From NCBI GenBank assembly GCA_944470555.2, contig OX104130.1, positions 50,749,491 through 50,813,490 on the forward strand: a DNA stretch of 64,000 nt, in the 5' to 3' direction. The position numbers and the translations under genes are program-made. Under the pieces are notes generated by a model that had not been told where the DNA came from, did no database searches, and was given only the letters and a program-made list of their open reading frames with translations. Shown here in pieces: positions 10,701 through 25,700 of this stretch. The stretch comes from Heterobilharzia americana (taxonomy: Eukaryota; Platyhelminthes; Trematoda; Strigeidida; Schistosomatidae). Within the stretch, counting starts at the first letter, position 1, and each line of letters starts with the position of its first letter.

Positions 10701-13700
10701 TAGTGGAATCACCATGTGAGCAATGTTGAGGTCAGGAGAAGGGTACTAAACAGGAAAGAAAAGTCAATTGCTGAAGTTGTGAATCTTAGTCGAATGAGAT
10801 GGTTTCTACATGTTTTGCTCATGCCGAGCCACCACCTGCCTCAACCTACCATCCTCTTGGAAGTTGGACTAGGTTGGAAAAGGGTTCAGGGTGGTCAGAG
10901 GATGTGGCACCAGTCGATGTAGTTAGATTTCGCGAGATGATAGGAACCAGTGGTTGGGTACTATTGGTGACATGGTTGGAAATTGGTCACAATGGCGCAG
11001 ATGCATTTACACATTGACGTCTTCTAAAGCTTGAATATTTACACTAACTGTTGTCTTCAGATTCTCTATGGTCTCACACGACTTTGTTTACTATGTTACA
11101 TCACTCTTTTTCCATCCACCAGTTCTTTTTGTACTACTTCGAAGTGTGACAACTTGAGCCTATGCACCTATGTGCGAGGTTCTACCTTGATTTTTTCGGT
11201 CAGTTACAGTCGTTACAGTATGAATCTTTCCTTCCATATGCAATACCAAATTTTGTCTTCGTAACAATAAGGTAAGAGATTGTACGATTTCTTGCTTTTT
11301 CTGAATTATTGTTACGAAGAGAATTGGATAAGGAGATTAAGTATACGTCCTTGGATTCATTTATATAACTCTGAGATCAGTCTGTAATGAATATCAACCT
11401 AAAATCAATCAATAAATCCCCCCAAACCTCCAAGTTTTATTTCGATTTTGATTATTTGCCTTGAGAAGCTCGGATTAGACTCCTGTGTAAACTTTGAAAT
11501 TACTTTATATCAAACACACTGACTTACATAAATATAAAATATATCTAATATCAACCTTTTACTCAGTGCCCAATATATCTACGATGCTATTCGATCAAAG
11601 CTTTATCATACATATTATAACTAGTGGTGGTGGTAAGCAATAAATATTAAAGCATAGTTTATTGTCAAAGTTGAGCAAATGATGTGTTCCCATTAAATTG
11701 GCATTATTCGAAATCTAATTGAAATTTACTCAGCAAGCTGGTGCATATTCCCACAGAAGGCAACAAGCCGCACCTGTTGTGCTCAGGGATAATAATACTA
11801 TCTGGTTGTCCAAACCTCAGTAGGTGGGGCGGTGTTCGAACTCACGACGTACTGGTTGAAAGCCAACTATCTAAACCAATGAGCTACAACTCCAAATTTG
11901 CATTATTACTCCATACTTTTCATTATTGATGAAAATATGGCAAACGAACTGAATAGCTGTTCACTAGTTCACTAGTTACCAGCCGGTCCTAAGCCCGGGT
12001 AAAGAGGGAAGGCTGGGCATAGGGCTAGCAACCCTACCCCGTAAAACAAATCTAACCGCTAAGGAAACTTCAAAGCGCAGACGAAATATAAAAAATAAAA
12101 ACAATGTTATTCCTCGCTGGAATTGGAGAGACGAAATGACGCTAGTTGGTGAAAGCCTTCGGGGAGCTAATTGGCCGATGTCTCTGCTCTCGATGAAAGC
12201 GAAAGTAAACGTGTGGACATGGAATGTCCGCACGATGTTTGAACCCGGCAAGGCAGCCCAGATTGCAAACGAGATGAGGAGGTATCACATTGAAGTGCTT
12301 GAAATTTTCGAAAGCAGATGGAATGGGAGTGGACTCTCCAAACTGTCAACTGGAGAATCAATAATCTACTCCAATGTTGTCACCCAGACGACAACCACGA
12401 GCACACTGAGGGAGTGGCTATCATGATGTCCCCAACAGCATCGAAGGCTCTCATGCAGTGGGAACCAATCTCCTCCTGCAAGATCATGACAACAAGGTTC
12501 AACTCAAAAGGAAGGAAGGTCACAATCATACAATGCTATGCACCTACAAATAATGCAGAGCAAGAGAAAAAGGAGGAATTCTACAGACAACTTCAATCAA
12601 CACTGGACAAGACGTCAGTTGGCGATATCAAAATTTTAATGGGTGGGGTGACATGAATGCCAAACTGGGAGCGGACAAAATAGGAACAGAACTAACCATG
12701 AGTCGAGAGGCGCTAGGTGAAATGAACGAGAATGGAGAATTGTTTGCAGAATTCTGCGCATTCAACGATTTGGTGATTGGAGTCAGGCAGTGTGTTCAAG
12801 CACAAGGATATCCACAAAGTGACATGGAGTTGATTTCACCAGATGGACACTAAAAATCAGATCGACTTTATCTCAATGTGAAGAAAGTGGAGATGCAGTC
12901 TACTTGACACAAGGTCAAGAAGAGGAGCAGATGTAGGTTCAGACCACTCACTATCTAGTGCAAGGGGCCTTCCAAATCAAGTTGAAAGCCTTCAAGGAAG
13001 CTGGTGATAGACCGCAGTTCAAGTACAACACTGGGAAACTGAAGGATGAAACTGCAGAGGAGATCTTCATGGCAGCCATCAAGACAAAATGGGAGATATC
13101 GAGGAACATCCCTGAAGAAACCTGTGTGGAAGAACACTGGAAGTCTTTGAAAGCTATGTGGAAAGAAACCTGCACAACCGTATTAGGAAGGAAGAAGAAA
13201 GAAGATAAGGAATGGATCTCGATGGACACATGGGAGCTGATAGAGGAGAGGAGGATGGTGAAGGAGAAGATAAACCAGTGCAAGGATGCTCAACGACAAG
13301 AGGAACTGAGCACAATGTATAAAACAGTGGACAAAGAAGTGAAGAAGAGTGCATGGAAAGACAAAAGACACTTCTACGAAACACTGGCAAGTGAGGCAGA
13401 ACAGGCTACAGGTAGGAGAGATAGAGACCTGACAACACTGCATCAAATAACCAGGTTGCCAGGTTATCTGGGAAGAGATCAACGCAGACGAATCCAATAA
13501 AAGATGATGACGGAAATTTAATTAGGAAAGAAGGGAAACAGAGGAAACAATGGGCCGACCACTTCAAGAAGCTCTTGAATCGACCACCACCTGCACTTCG
13601 TCCAGAAATACCACCTGCAGCCGCTGAATTACAAGTGAACATAAATCCCCCAACGAAAATGGAAGTCCTGAACGCCATAAAGCTACTGAAATGTGGGAAA

Positions 13701-16700
13701 GCAGCAGGACCAGATGGAATACCGCCAGAAGCACTGAGAACAGACGTAGAGACAACAGCCGACATGCTCACACCACTATTGCAGAAGGTGTGGAAGGAAG
13801 AGAAGGTACTTGGTCATTGATTGGAAGAAGGGTTACCTTGTCGAATTGCCGACGAAAGGAGACCTCAGTGTTTGCAAGAACTGGCGAGGAATCACTCTCC
13901 TGTCCACCCAGAGCAAGCAAAATATTAAGCCGCATCATATTGGAGAGGCTAAAGGATGCACTGGATTCAAAACTACGACCGGAACAGGCTGGCTGGCTGG
14001 CTGGATTCAGGAAGTACAAATCATGTGCAGACCAAATTGCAACGCTTCGCATCATCATAGAACAGAGCATAGAATGGCAATCAGCTCTCTACCTCAACTT
14101 CATCGACTTTGAGAAGGCCTTTGACAGCGTCGACCGAGAAGTAATTTGGAAACTGCTTCAATACTACGGAGTACCGCAAACCTTTATCCGCCTCATTCAA
14201 CAACTATATGAAGATGCCACATGCCAAGTAATTCACAATGGGAAGCTCAGTGATGCTTTTGAAGTGAAGTGAAGACAGGAGTGAAACAAGGTTGCCTACT
14301 ATCCCCCATGATATTCCTTATTGTGGTGGACTGGATCATGCAGCAAACAGTGGGGAGCGAGAAGAGGTGGGTACGCTGGCTGGACTGCGGAAAAGAACCT
14401 AGAAGATCTGGATTTCGCCGATGGCTTGTGTCTGATGTCACACAAACTTGAGGACCTACAGGAAAAACCAACAGGTTGGCAGAAGAGGAAGGGTAGCGAA
14501 GACGGGACTTCAAGTGAACGTAGAGAAGATAGGGGTGATGAAGATACCCAACCAACAACTCCGACAACAACAACAAACTCCAGTCACCATCAACGGGAGA
14601 AACTTAAAGGTAGTAACCTCCTTCACCTATCTAGGCATCACAGTCTCAACTACAGGCGGCACAGACGAGGATGTCAAAGTCAGAATCGGAAAAGCAAGAT
14701 AGGAGTTTATTAGCCTGAAACCAGTATGGAGATCTTCCGCACTCCACTCAGCATGTGGAACAACATCCGGATTTTCAACACCAACGTCAAGTCAGTGCTT
14801 CCATGTGATGGTTGAGAGATTTGGCGCGTTACGAAAGGGATTTCCAATAAACTACACACATTCATCAATAACTGCTTACGCTGACTCGCTACTGAAGATC
14901 AGATGGCCAGAAAGAATAAGCAACAAGGCACTCTGGCTGGTAACGAACTAACCAAGAATCCATCACCCATCAAATATGCAGAATGAAGTGGAGATGGATT
15001 GGGCATACACTGAGAAGGCCGACAGGGGACATCACGTGTCAGGTCAGTCATTCGAGTGGAACCTAGATGGGAAGCAAAGAGTTGGGCGTCCGAGGTGAGG
15101 GTGACATGGAGGAGATCGTGCGAGGAGGAAATGAGAGGTTGTGGGCTGTCGTGGAACCAGGTTCAAAAGATCTCAGAGAAGAGAGTGAAATGGAGACGTG
15201 CTACTGAAGCCCTATGTTCCATTAGGAACCCAAGGGACTAATTATAATAGTAATAATAATAATAATAATAATAATTGGTACTTGTAACATAACGTCTCGT
15301 TGTTATACTGGATCGAATCGATGAACCTCTGTCGGTATATGGAGCTTCAGTGTTGATGACTTGATATTACGTGAAAGTTTATTATGTCGTAATTTCTTTG
15401 GTCTACCATGGAACCCAAGATACATATTTTGTCCTGTTAAGGTTTCACCAGCTGGCTATTTCTGCATCCGTCCAGGTGTCCGTATACTAACAAGGATCGA
15501 TCAGTTCACTCCAGTGTAATAACGGAATACTACAGGTATCTATAAATTACGAATGATACTGTTTCCATAAAAGATGGCTATGGTACCTCACAAGCCTTTA
15601 GGATACCGCTCTGGCATTTGACGAGGTTGGTGCTGAGTTCAAGTTTCATTTCTAGTACCATCACTCATTTGGATGTGGTTACGTTCAGTTGATCACTCGT
15701 AAATAAGAGAAAACGTACATCCAAGATTCTTTTACTACCCACCTCCAAGCAAATTAGATCAGAATACTTGTTTAATTTCTTAAGCCTTCTTATTTGCACG
15801 GCTATTATTTCTCTCCTTTTATGTTCTAGAGAACCAAAACTTTGACTGATAAAAATTAAATATTCAAGGTAGTATCAATGTTTTTGTGACCTGGTTGAGA
15901 TAGTCGTTGATTGTGAAGAACTTAAAACAATATCGTGAGGCCTCAATCATAAAATATGCTCACTACCAGTCATCATATTATGGATGCACCGTTATTATCT
16001 CTTTTTCCCTTTACCATGTTATCATATTCGGGATTTCTCAAATTAGAATAGGAATTCAAAAGTAAATGTTTCTCGTCAACACATGATTTCTCATGTTTGC
16101 ATTTTGTGGTCGCATCCAGTCGTCCAGCTGTATTTTGGATGACGGGTTTAATTGCATTTTAATTTCAGCTTTATAAAAGTTTCTATTCCACAAAGCAAAT
16201 CAATAGTTGATAGAAGTTTTATTTGCTGCCAATTTCATTGTAATACATTCTGGTAACTTTCAACTTTTATATTGATTGAACCATGGTTTTTGGCCACCGA
16301 CTAGAACCTGGTTTCGTGTATTATCTCGTTCTATTCACTAGGTCATCTACCACTTAGATTGTTAGTCTTAATTGTTTATTTTGTAAGGTCAGCTAAACCT
16401 ATTAACTTTGATGGCTCCGTGTGATGTAACCAGCGAACGAACCATTTTGTTGCTGAAACAAAATCATCTGTTGTGTAATTCAGTCTGTCTAAACTATTTT
16501 GATACCTATAGGCAATGCTATACAATAAGATATGGTAAATGTTTTTCATTCGTTGGCTTTTTAACCCAATTCTTTTTTACCGAATTGTCTGGTTCATGGA
16601 CATTTACACTTAAGAGACTTCATTATTATTCATCTTGTTGAATTTAAAAAGACGACTAGTAACAGTTGTACTCGTCTTCATCTTGAACACATTTACATAA

Positions 16701-19700
16701 GGTGAACTTGATTATTGTATATGACCTTTAAAGCCCACCTTTGTTTAATGTATGCGGGTGACAAAGATGAGCTTATTTGGGTCTGCATCGTTCTGTGACC
16801 TATTCATTAGATTGTTGCTGGATAGTCTTCTGTTTAAGACTAGACAGATATTCAAGTATCGACAATGAAAGTTAGTACATATGCTGCACACTGGCCTATG
16901 CAGCTCTTATACCTACTACTTTCTAACTTTTTTACCGCCTCAAATAAAAAGTAGTTTTAATAATTGTTTTCGTTGACAAGATGGAGAGAAAATAGAGGAA
17001 AAAATGCAGCTCCTTCGTTTTGTTATAACACTTTTTAGAAATGTATATAGGGAAACTCTCAGATAGCCCTGTGCTCCCTATTTGCCGATTCACTTGAACC
17101 ATTTCTAAAACAAAGTTATTTGGTTATTATCTGTTATCATCATCATCATCGTCATAGCATACTTTATGTCGTTCGTAATCTTACCTGCCTACGTTTAGTG
17201 ATCTGTCTCTGATTCGGGTAGTCATACAACTTTTAAATCTCTCGGTCGTTCCAACGAAAGCTCACTGTTCCTCCAGTTAAGCTCATATACTTTACTCTAT
17301 GGTTTGACACTTGATTTATTGAGTAAGAAGCTCGTTTTGCCAAGTATTGATCATATGCATATCAGTTTTATCTGTTGACAGCAGTTAATTAAGTATCATG
17401 GTAGACGTATATTACTGCTGCCTTGAGCGATCTGTTTTAGTCTCATTATGTCGCTTCTCATTCTAACTTTATTCGTCATGTGGTTTTGTTTTTGTGAAGG
17501 ACTTCGGTCAGCGTAGTTAAGTATATATTTCACTTTATTCCACTCCTCCTTGATTCTTTATACATAAAATTGTACTACTTAGCGACCTCTTCTACTATGT
17601 AGCTGTGTAATATGGTCATCGAACGTAGAGAACACCAGAAGACTTCAGACAGTTGACCACAATCACCTTAGTAGAATCCGCTGTATGAACCACCACTCTG
17701 ATAATGCAGAAGACACGTGTAGAGTTTTGAGCAGAAGAAGGAAGTCTGTTGATTAAGTTGTGAACCTTGGTTGAATTAAGTGACTGGGACATGTGTAACA
17801 CGTGATTGGTCCACCGGCTACTGTTATTGTTATTTGTCCCTTGGGTTCCTAGTAGAACATAGGGCTTCAGTAGCACGTCGCCATTTCACTCTGTTCTCTG
17901 CAGTCTTTTGAACCTGGCTCCACGACTGCCCACAAGCTTTCATTTCTTCCTCACATGATCTCCTCCATGTCACCCTCAGATGGGACGCCCAACTGGTCGT
18001 TTCCCATTTGGGTTCCACTCGAGGGCCTGATCTGGTGCGTGATGTTCCCGAATAGTTTCCTCAGTGTATGCTTAGTGCAATCCATGTGCACTTTCTTCTG
18101 CACATTTGTTGGGTGATGGATTCTTGGTTGGTTCGTTGCCAGCTAGCTAGCTAGCTAGCCAGCCAGTCAGAGTTCTTTGTTGCTTATTCTTATTATTCTG
18201 ACCATCTGATCTTCAGTATTGAGTGAGTGTAGGTGGCAGCTGTTGATGGATGTCTGTAGTTTGTTGGTAATGCTTTTCGTGACACGCCAAGTTTCTGAAC
18301 CATCTCATAGAAGCACTGACTTGACTTGGATTAGTGTTGAAAATCCGGATATTGTTGACGCTTTATGTTGAGTGGAGTTGTGTTGAGTGCAGTAGATCTC
18401 CACACTGGTTTCAGTTTGAAGAAGGCCTGTGTTGCTGTTTTTCGTATCCTGGCTTTGATGTCCTTATCTGTGCGTGTGCGGCCGCTTGTTGTTGAGACGA
18501 TGCTGCCTTGGGTGGGTAGGTGAAAGCGACAACTTGCTTTAGTTCTCTCCTGTTGATGGTGCTTGTTGTTGTTGGTGGTGGCGGTGGTTGGGTATCTTGA
18601 TCACCTGTGTCTTCTCTACATTCACGTGAAGGAAGTGCCGTCTTCGCTGCCCTGCCTCTTCTGTCAACTTGTTGGTTTTTGCCTGTATATCTTCGAGTTT
18701 GTGCGACAAGTCATTGGACATGAATGATCATGGGGGGAATCCAGATGTTCTAGTGTCTTTTCATGGATCGAATGGCGTATTGTATTCCCATCTTCTTTTC
18801 GCTCCTCACAGTTTGTTACATGATGCAATCCAGTCGGGTGCAGTCGACCACAATGAGGAAGATGATGGGTGATGGTAGGCGGCAGCGTTGTCTTACTTCT
18901 GTCTTCATTTCAAAGGTATCAGTCAGCTTTCCATTGTGAATCACTTGGGATGTGACTTTGTCATATGGTTGTTGAATGAGGTTGATAAAGGTTTGTGACA
19001 CTTAAACGGCAGTGTTGAAGCAGCTGTCTGCCAAATTACTTTTTGGTCGACGCTATCGACGGGCTTTTGAAGATGGATGAGGTTGAGGTAGAGAGTTGAC
19101 TGAGATTCTATGCTCTGTTCTATGATGGTGCATAGCGCAGCGTTGCAATTTGATGTGCTCATGATTTGTTGTTCGTGAAGGCAGCGAGCCAGCCAGCCAG
19201 CCTTTTCCGGTTGTGTTTTGAATCCAGCGCATGTTTTAATCTCTGCGGGATGATGTGGGATAATATTTTGGTTGCTTGGGGTGGACAGGGATGGAGCATG
19301 ATTGTGCGCCAGTTATTGCAGAGACTTATGTCTCCGTGCTTTTTGAGTTTGACAAGGTAGGCCTTCTTCCAATTAATGGGCAGGTACGTTTCCTTCGTTG
19401 CAGACCTTCTGCAATAGTGGTGTGGTGTGAGCATGTCCACCGCTGATGTCTGTTCGTCTGTTTCCAGTGTTAGTGGAGGGATTTCATCAGGTCCTGCTGC
19501 TTTTCTGGATTTCAGTAGTTTTATGGGGTTCCGGACTTCTGCTGTTGTCGGGTAGCTTATGTTCACTGGTAATTCTGTGGCTGGGTTGTTGGTTGTATTT
19601 CTGGACGAGTTTCAGGTGGAGGAGGTGGTGGTCGATTTGAGAGTTTTTTGAAGTGATCGGTGCATCGTTTCCTATGTTCCTCCTCTTTGTTGTTAACTAG

Positions 19701-22700
19701 GTTTCCTTCACTATCTTTCATTGGTTTTATCTGTTCCCAGGTAGTATTTTTGTTATTTGATGTGGTGTTGTCAGGTCTCTCTCAGCAGCCTGCAGCCTGT
19801 TCTGCTTCACTTGCGAGTGAGTCGTCGAAGTGTCTTTTGTCTTTCCGTGTACTGTTGTTCACTTCTTTGTCCAGTGTGTGTAGTGTAGTGTAGTGTTTTG
19901 TGTTGTGTTCAGTTCGTGTTTTCGTTGTTCATCCTTGCACTGATTTATCTTCTACTTCACCATCTTCCTGTCCCTGCTGTATGAGTTTGCATGTGTCTGT
20001 GGAGATCGATTCGTTGTCTTGCCTCTTCTTCTTCCTTGCTGATGAGGTTGTGCAGGTTTCTTTCCACATCTCTTTCGAAGAGTTCCAGTGTTGTTCCACA
20101 CAGTTTGCCACAGGGATGTTGCTTAGTGTCTCGTACTTTTTTGTGATGGCTGACTGATTTGGAGGATGTCGTTTATAGTTTCGTGCTTGGGTTCATTTTC
20201 TGTTCTAGGTGTTGAACTTGAATACTGGCTACTATTGATGCCTAATATTAATTGAAGTGTGTTGAATGTGGGTAAGTGTAAGAGGTGACCATTTTGAAAC
20301 TTGGTATCATTCTGGAGAATCTGACTTTTTATGTGAGCTGTGTAGGGAAATGTAGAGTTCGCGGTTTTTATTCTGCATGACAGCCGAGTGAAGTGAATTG
20401 TTGGTATGTCTGAGAATGAGTGTGAATGGTGCTGGCGCATGCATGCAATATCAGTATTGTCATTGTGACTGTTATGCTGATTTTCTTCATTGTTGTTTTC
20501 ATTTTTTTTCTTGATTCACGACTTCTGTTGTTTTTGTCTGCTTTCTACCTTATTTATGTTTGTTTTGATTCGGTGTTGTGGTGTGACTGGTGACCACTTA
20601 TATAGTCGCTCAGTAATACAATATATTGCTGACGGAACTAGTGCAGTTTCGCATACTGAGCTACATGCTTTACTTTTGGACTGACTTATTATACTTCAGA
20701 AGCGTGGTAGATTTACAGGAACTTATTGCTTTATAGGCTAGTGCTTGACCCATTATTTTTCATACTTCATGTGCTTTCACAAGTTAACTTCAAGGTTCAC
20801 ATTTTATAAGTGAACTACCAACTGCTTACTATGACCGGAATCTTCCTTCCCTAGAAATGGGCCAGTACTTTATCTCATGCAAATTTTTTCATTATTAGTA
20901 TTCGACTAGTGGAGGCGGCTAAGTTCAGCATCAAAATAATCTAATCGTTTTGCTGTACTTCACGCAATATGTTCTTTTCGATGTATTTTGTCTTTATTTC
21001 ACCTCCCATACATGTGTGCCAGTTATTTCATGTTTCTTATGTTTTGTATTGGTTTAGTAGATGGTCTATGTACAAAACTACTTAGTGATCAACTTGAGTA
21101 AAGTTATCAGATTACCTTTTGAAGTAGAGTTCTGCTAGTATTTTGTTATATGACACTCTTATTGCATCACTTACTTGCATTTGAATAAAAACAATAGTTT
21201 AGACAAGAAATCCAAGATGTTTGTTAAGAAGGGAGCCAATAAAATTTAATATTCTCTACAAATAATTATTTTTGAGAATGTCCCACTTATTTTGTATTAA
21301 GCTTTGTATACCAACTGGTATCATTATAATGCGTTGCGTTTGATAAAAACACTATTACTCAAATGAAACCCAGTAATTTAGTACTTTAGCTTCCATGTGA
21401 AAAAGTTGTCGGCAAAGAAGCGTCAACTTTTTCGTGTATCACTATTTCAATACCGTATAAAATCTAACAAGAAATATGTGATAGGTGTTTATTCCTTGTC
21501 TATTCAAGGTCGTTTGATTCACACTGCTGTTTAGACGAATTATTTGTGTGGGTATATTGTTAGTCTATTATTTTTTTAAACTAACCTTTTATATGAATCT
21601 TAATCAAGACTTAACCAGATAATTTTAACCGCTGATAAGAATATAACTTGTGTCTGAATCACTACCTTTTGTTCTCAGTTTTAGTCTATTTTCATTATCT
21701 GTTATGTCACACGACACATATTTATACGTAACATGGATAAAGAGAATTTCAACAGTCTTTTTACTTGATGATGGATAGTCGCTAGCAGTGGAATCCAGGA
21801 CGCGCTTTTTATTCTATTTGGGACTCATCAGCTGGATGTGCCTGCTTCCTAGTAAACGGTTATCCAGTAGACCACTAGGTCACGATAGCCACTTCCTGTG
21901 TGATAGGTAAGACGAAATATGCATCCTGGATCCCACTGATAACCCCTATCCATCACTGATAATATATAGTTGAAATACAGACAATATCAAGACATCTATA
22001 CTGGAACCCATTTGTCAATACAGACCGATCAATTCGGTCCAGTCAACGACGGGATAATACGAGTAACAAAATAAAAGTCCTTTTAGTGTTTGCCGTTTAG
22101 TGACACTATTCGCCACCATTTCCTGTTAGTTATTTTACAAATTCACTATCGTATATTGGTTTATTTACTCAATTTAGCCTGATAGGCCATTTTTACCAAC
22201 TCCACTGCACTTACCAAAGTGCGTAATTCCAGGTAGCATCTTTACTACTCATACAATAGATATGATTTTTTTTCAAACTATCACTAGTTTGTGCACTATT
22301 AGCTCAGTTTCTGAGTGAAACAGTCAACTCCTTTTATGTGAATTAGTTGTTATCAATCTTGATGTCATAATCATTTTTCATCCTGTAGGTTTATTACATT
22401 GACTCCACACTCTGGTATTTATGTCCATCCATTAACTGGAAGTGTTTTTGCCACTGGAAAACAGAATGCAACTGAATTAGATCGTGAGACCACTAAAAAT
22501 TTCACGATGAATATTCTTGTACGTGACGCTCAGAACCATGTTGGTACTGGTGTTATATATGTACATCTATTGGATATCAATGACTTTCGACCTCAATTCA
22601 TTGGATTACCCTATTATGTGGCCTTTTGTGTTGGTTCTGGCTCCAGTTTCACTTCAATAAATGACCGACAGTCCAGTAAAAATGTCGAGTCTAATCGTAC

Positions 22701-25700
22701 CTGTAAAAGCCTTAATCAATTTAAAGTAAGTATGATTTTTCTTCAGTATTTTTGTCTAGTGTTTTTAATAAATTGTAAGCATTTTACTTCATCTTTGCTT
22801 ACCTTACCTTAGCTTTTCGTTATTTTTAAATTAATGTTTTCCCATGAATGAAAACGAAATGTTTAGCGTGGGAATTTATAATCAGCCGTAATAAATTTGA
22901 TAACATCCTCCTTATTTCTCCTGAAGTTTTTAGTTTCATATCTTCACAAACTTTCTGATGTGATGTGCATAAATTCAACCGTCTTTAAAAAACTACATTC
23001 ACTCTAGTTTACGTGTGTGTGTGTGAGTGTACTTGGAAACTGATAGGAGTTACAAAAATTATTTCTGATTCAATCAGCAAGTAACTAACTAGCTAAATTT
23101 GGGGGTAATTTGAACGATTTGTTCTTGTGAGCCGAAATAATCTAGGTACACCGATCAAGAAATCGACTTCAAGCTAGGGAGACGTGATCCCGTGTATAAG
23201 TCTCCGTGGTCTGGCCATCATGCACTCCACTCCACTACACTCAATCCAATCGATTTCATTTTTATTATACAACTGTGATGAGTTTATTTACTTGTATGGC
23301 AGGATGCATTGTATAACTGTTGGTTATTAAGTTGTATGGAATCAGTAGTTAGGCAGTTCAATAATTTATTCTTATATTGCAAAGTTCAAAAACTGTTCGC
23401 ATTAATCAACATCCACTTCAAAAGTCGGATTCTGTAGTTCTACTGGCAGTAACTTTCCTAGTATCATCGCGTAACTGTGCACAATTCTTGTGCGTACATT
23501 GTTTCTTGTAGAACTGTGGCTCTTTGGTTTAGCAAGGTAACTTTCAACCAGCAGGTCATGGGTTCGAGTCCGACACCACACACTAAAGGGTTTAGGACCC
23601 AGTTAGTATCATCAACAGACTTCACACAATGCGTGTTTCTCACTGCCTATTCCACGAATATGCACAAGGTTGTTGAGTGCATTCCAATTCTATTATTTCT
23701 GGGTAGAATCCAGTTGGCAGGTATTCATCCTTAAAGTAATATCAACTTTTGTGATGGCTGAAATAGGTTCAAGATTTGAATTCCTTTTACGAATTATGTT
23801 GATGTTGTTGTTTTTTTTTCGATGAAATACTAACTAAACATCTATCCAATTGTCATTTTTCAAATCTTGGTTGATAATAATTTTTATAAAGATTCTGTTT
23901 TATGCATTTTCCAAAATGTTGTTTCACTTAAATTATGTTTTGTAAGGTGTTAATCAGATTGATTATCTTTACTAATAATTTCTGATTATTATTCCTTTCA
24001 CTGTTATCACATTTACGTGTGTTCAATATTTCACTTACAACACTTTCACACATACATACACAGCCGATTATGTTTGCTTTCACCATAATTATTACTTTTT
24101 ATTATTTCAGTAAGATTCTGCTGCTAACTGCTATCCATCAATAATATAAAACAAATTTGATTCATTTTTGTGAATTTGTTTTATTTATTTTAAGCTATCG
24201 AATTGGCTAGTTTAATAATAACACTAGTAATTAGTAGTTTTTATAGTAGCCTGTGTTCGATTTCTATTTTTTTCTTAAAAAAAATCTTTTTTATGTTCAT
24301 AATATATCATAGCAGAAGTTTCAACCGTGAAGCAAAAACGATAGAAAGAATTAACAGTGGAAATGTTTAATTCATCATAATTCTAAATCGTGACGCCAAA
24401 TCCTTATGATTTTTATCTATTTGATTAAATAAAGTAGTTGTTTTACTTTTTTATTCTATGAAAAATGATCGAATATAATTAGTTTATCACATCATTATAA
24501 AATCATGCTTTACCTGTCTCATATTCTTCTATAAGATGGGACAGTGGATGCAGTTGAAGTCGATGAGATAAAAAAGTTGCTATACTACTATTGATAGTAA
24601 TATTGTTACTAATGTTTGCTGTATACAATAAGTCTGCTATTTATTTTCAGTATATTTATGATCATATTTGTTCAGTGTGACGTACTACAATGCTGCATCT
24701 TATCATTTTATTTGATAATATTTACTTTCACCTAAGTGATTTTTGTTTATGGGTTTTCTTTATGCATATTTGTGGGCTAAAATTCAGGGAGTATTGACTA
24801 GGTAGTAGATCGTCAACGTAGTAAATAATACTGGTCCTTATTCTTTGGGTTTACATCAAAGATTTTGTGCTTGTCTAAGTGCGTTTGCAGGGTGGGGGTG
24901 GAAGTTAGATCGTTGTTACCTATTACAATGGTAGAAATGCCTTATATCAGTGATGAATTCCAACCTTATACCAGTAGAGCTGTGGTCTATGAGGATGACT
25001 TTTAACCAGTGAGCCGCGGGTTCGAACCCCACCCAGTCTATCGAGGTTTGGCCAGCTGGGAAGTATTATTTGCCTTCATAGAATAGGTGTGGCTTATTGC
25101 CTACTGCAAGAATGTGCGCAAGGTATCTGAATGAATTTCGATCTCGATTTCTTACGTCAGTCACTTCACAAACTTGTTTTATATGTTTTAAGCTAGAGGT
25201 TGGTCTTAATCTGAACAGGGTGCCTTCAAAGTAGTCACCAGGTCAATAATACGAATTCTGTAACTTGATTTTAGGAAAAACTGACTGCATGAATATGCTT
25301 TAATAAGTGCACAGATCATATTGAGATTGGAAAACATTGCCTAGATTTTGTAAAATAATCAATGCGATTTTCTTTTTTTGTGGCTTTGTCATCTCCATTT
25401 CTTAGCAACTTCGAAGCTTTAAAATTTTTCCATTCTTGTCATTATCAAAAGTTAATCATCTTTGAAGAACATATACTAGGTTCCATTTATTTATATTTCT
25501 ATAAAATCATTACACCTTTGTGATAGTCACTGATACAACCATGACCATTTTGTTTAGATATTCAAATCTCAATTATTAATTCACAGTTTTTCCGTGTAGT
25601 CTACTTTTAGCAACTAGGTGTTGGTGTTAGGTAGGACTTGTACAGCAAGAAAAAACTTATACATCGAATCGAATGAGAATGTTTATACTCTGTGTAATGT

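Noticed and set aside
23505..23590. Possible real tRNA gene
   Set aside because: Box A and box B are present, but the same sequence with the same non-tRNA body recurs at several other positions, and no cloverleaf with an acceptor stem closes. It is a SINE.
24975..25045. Possible tRNA gene with good B box (GGTTCGAACCCC)
   Set aside because: It belongs to the same SINE family and continues into the shared SINE body.
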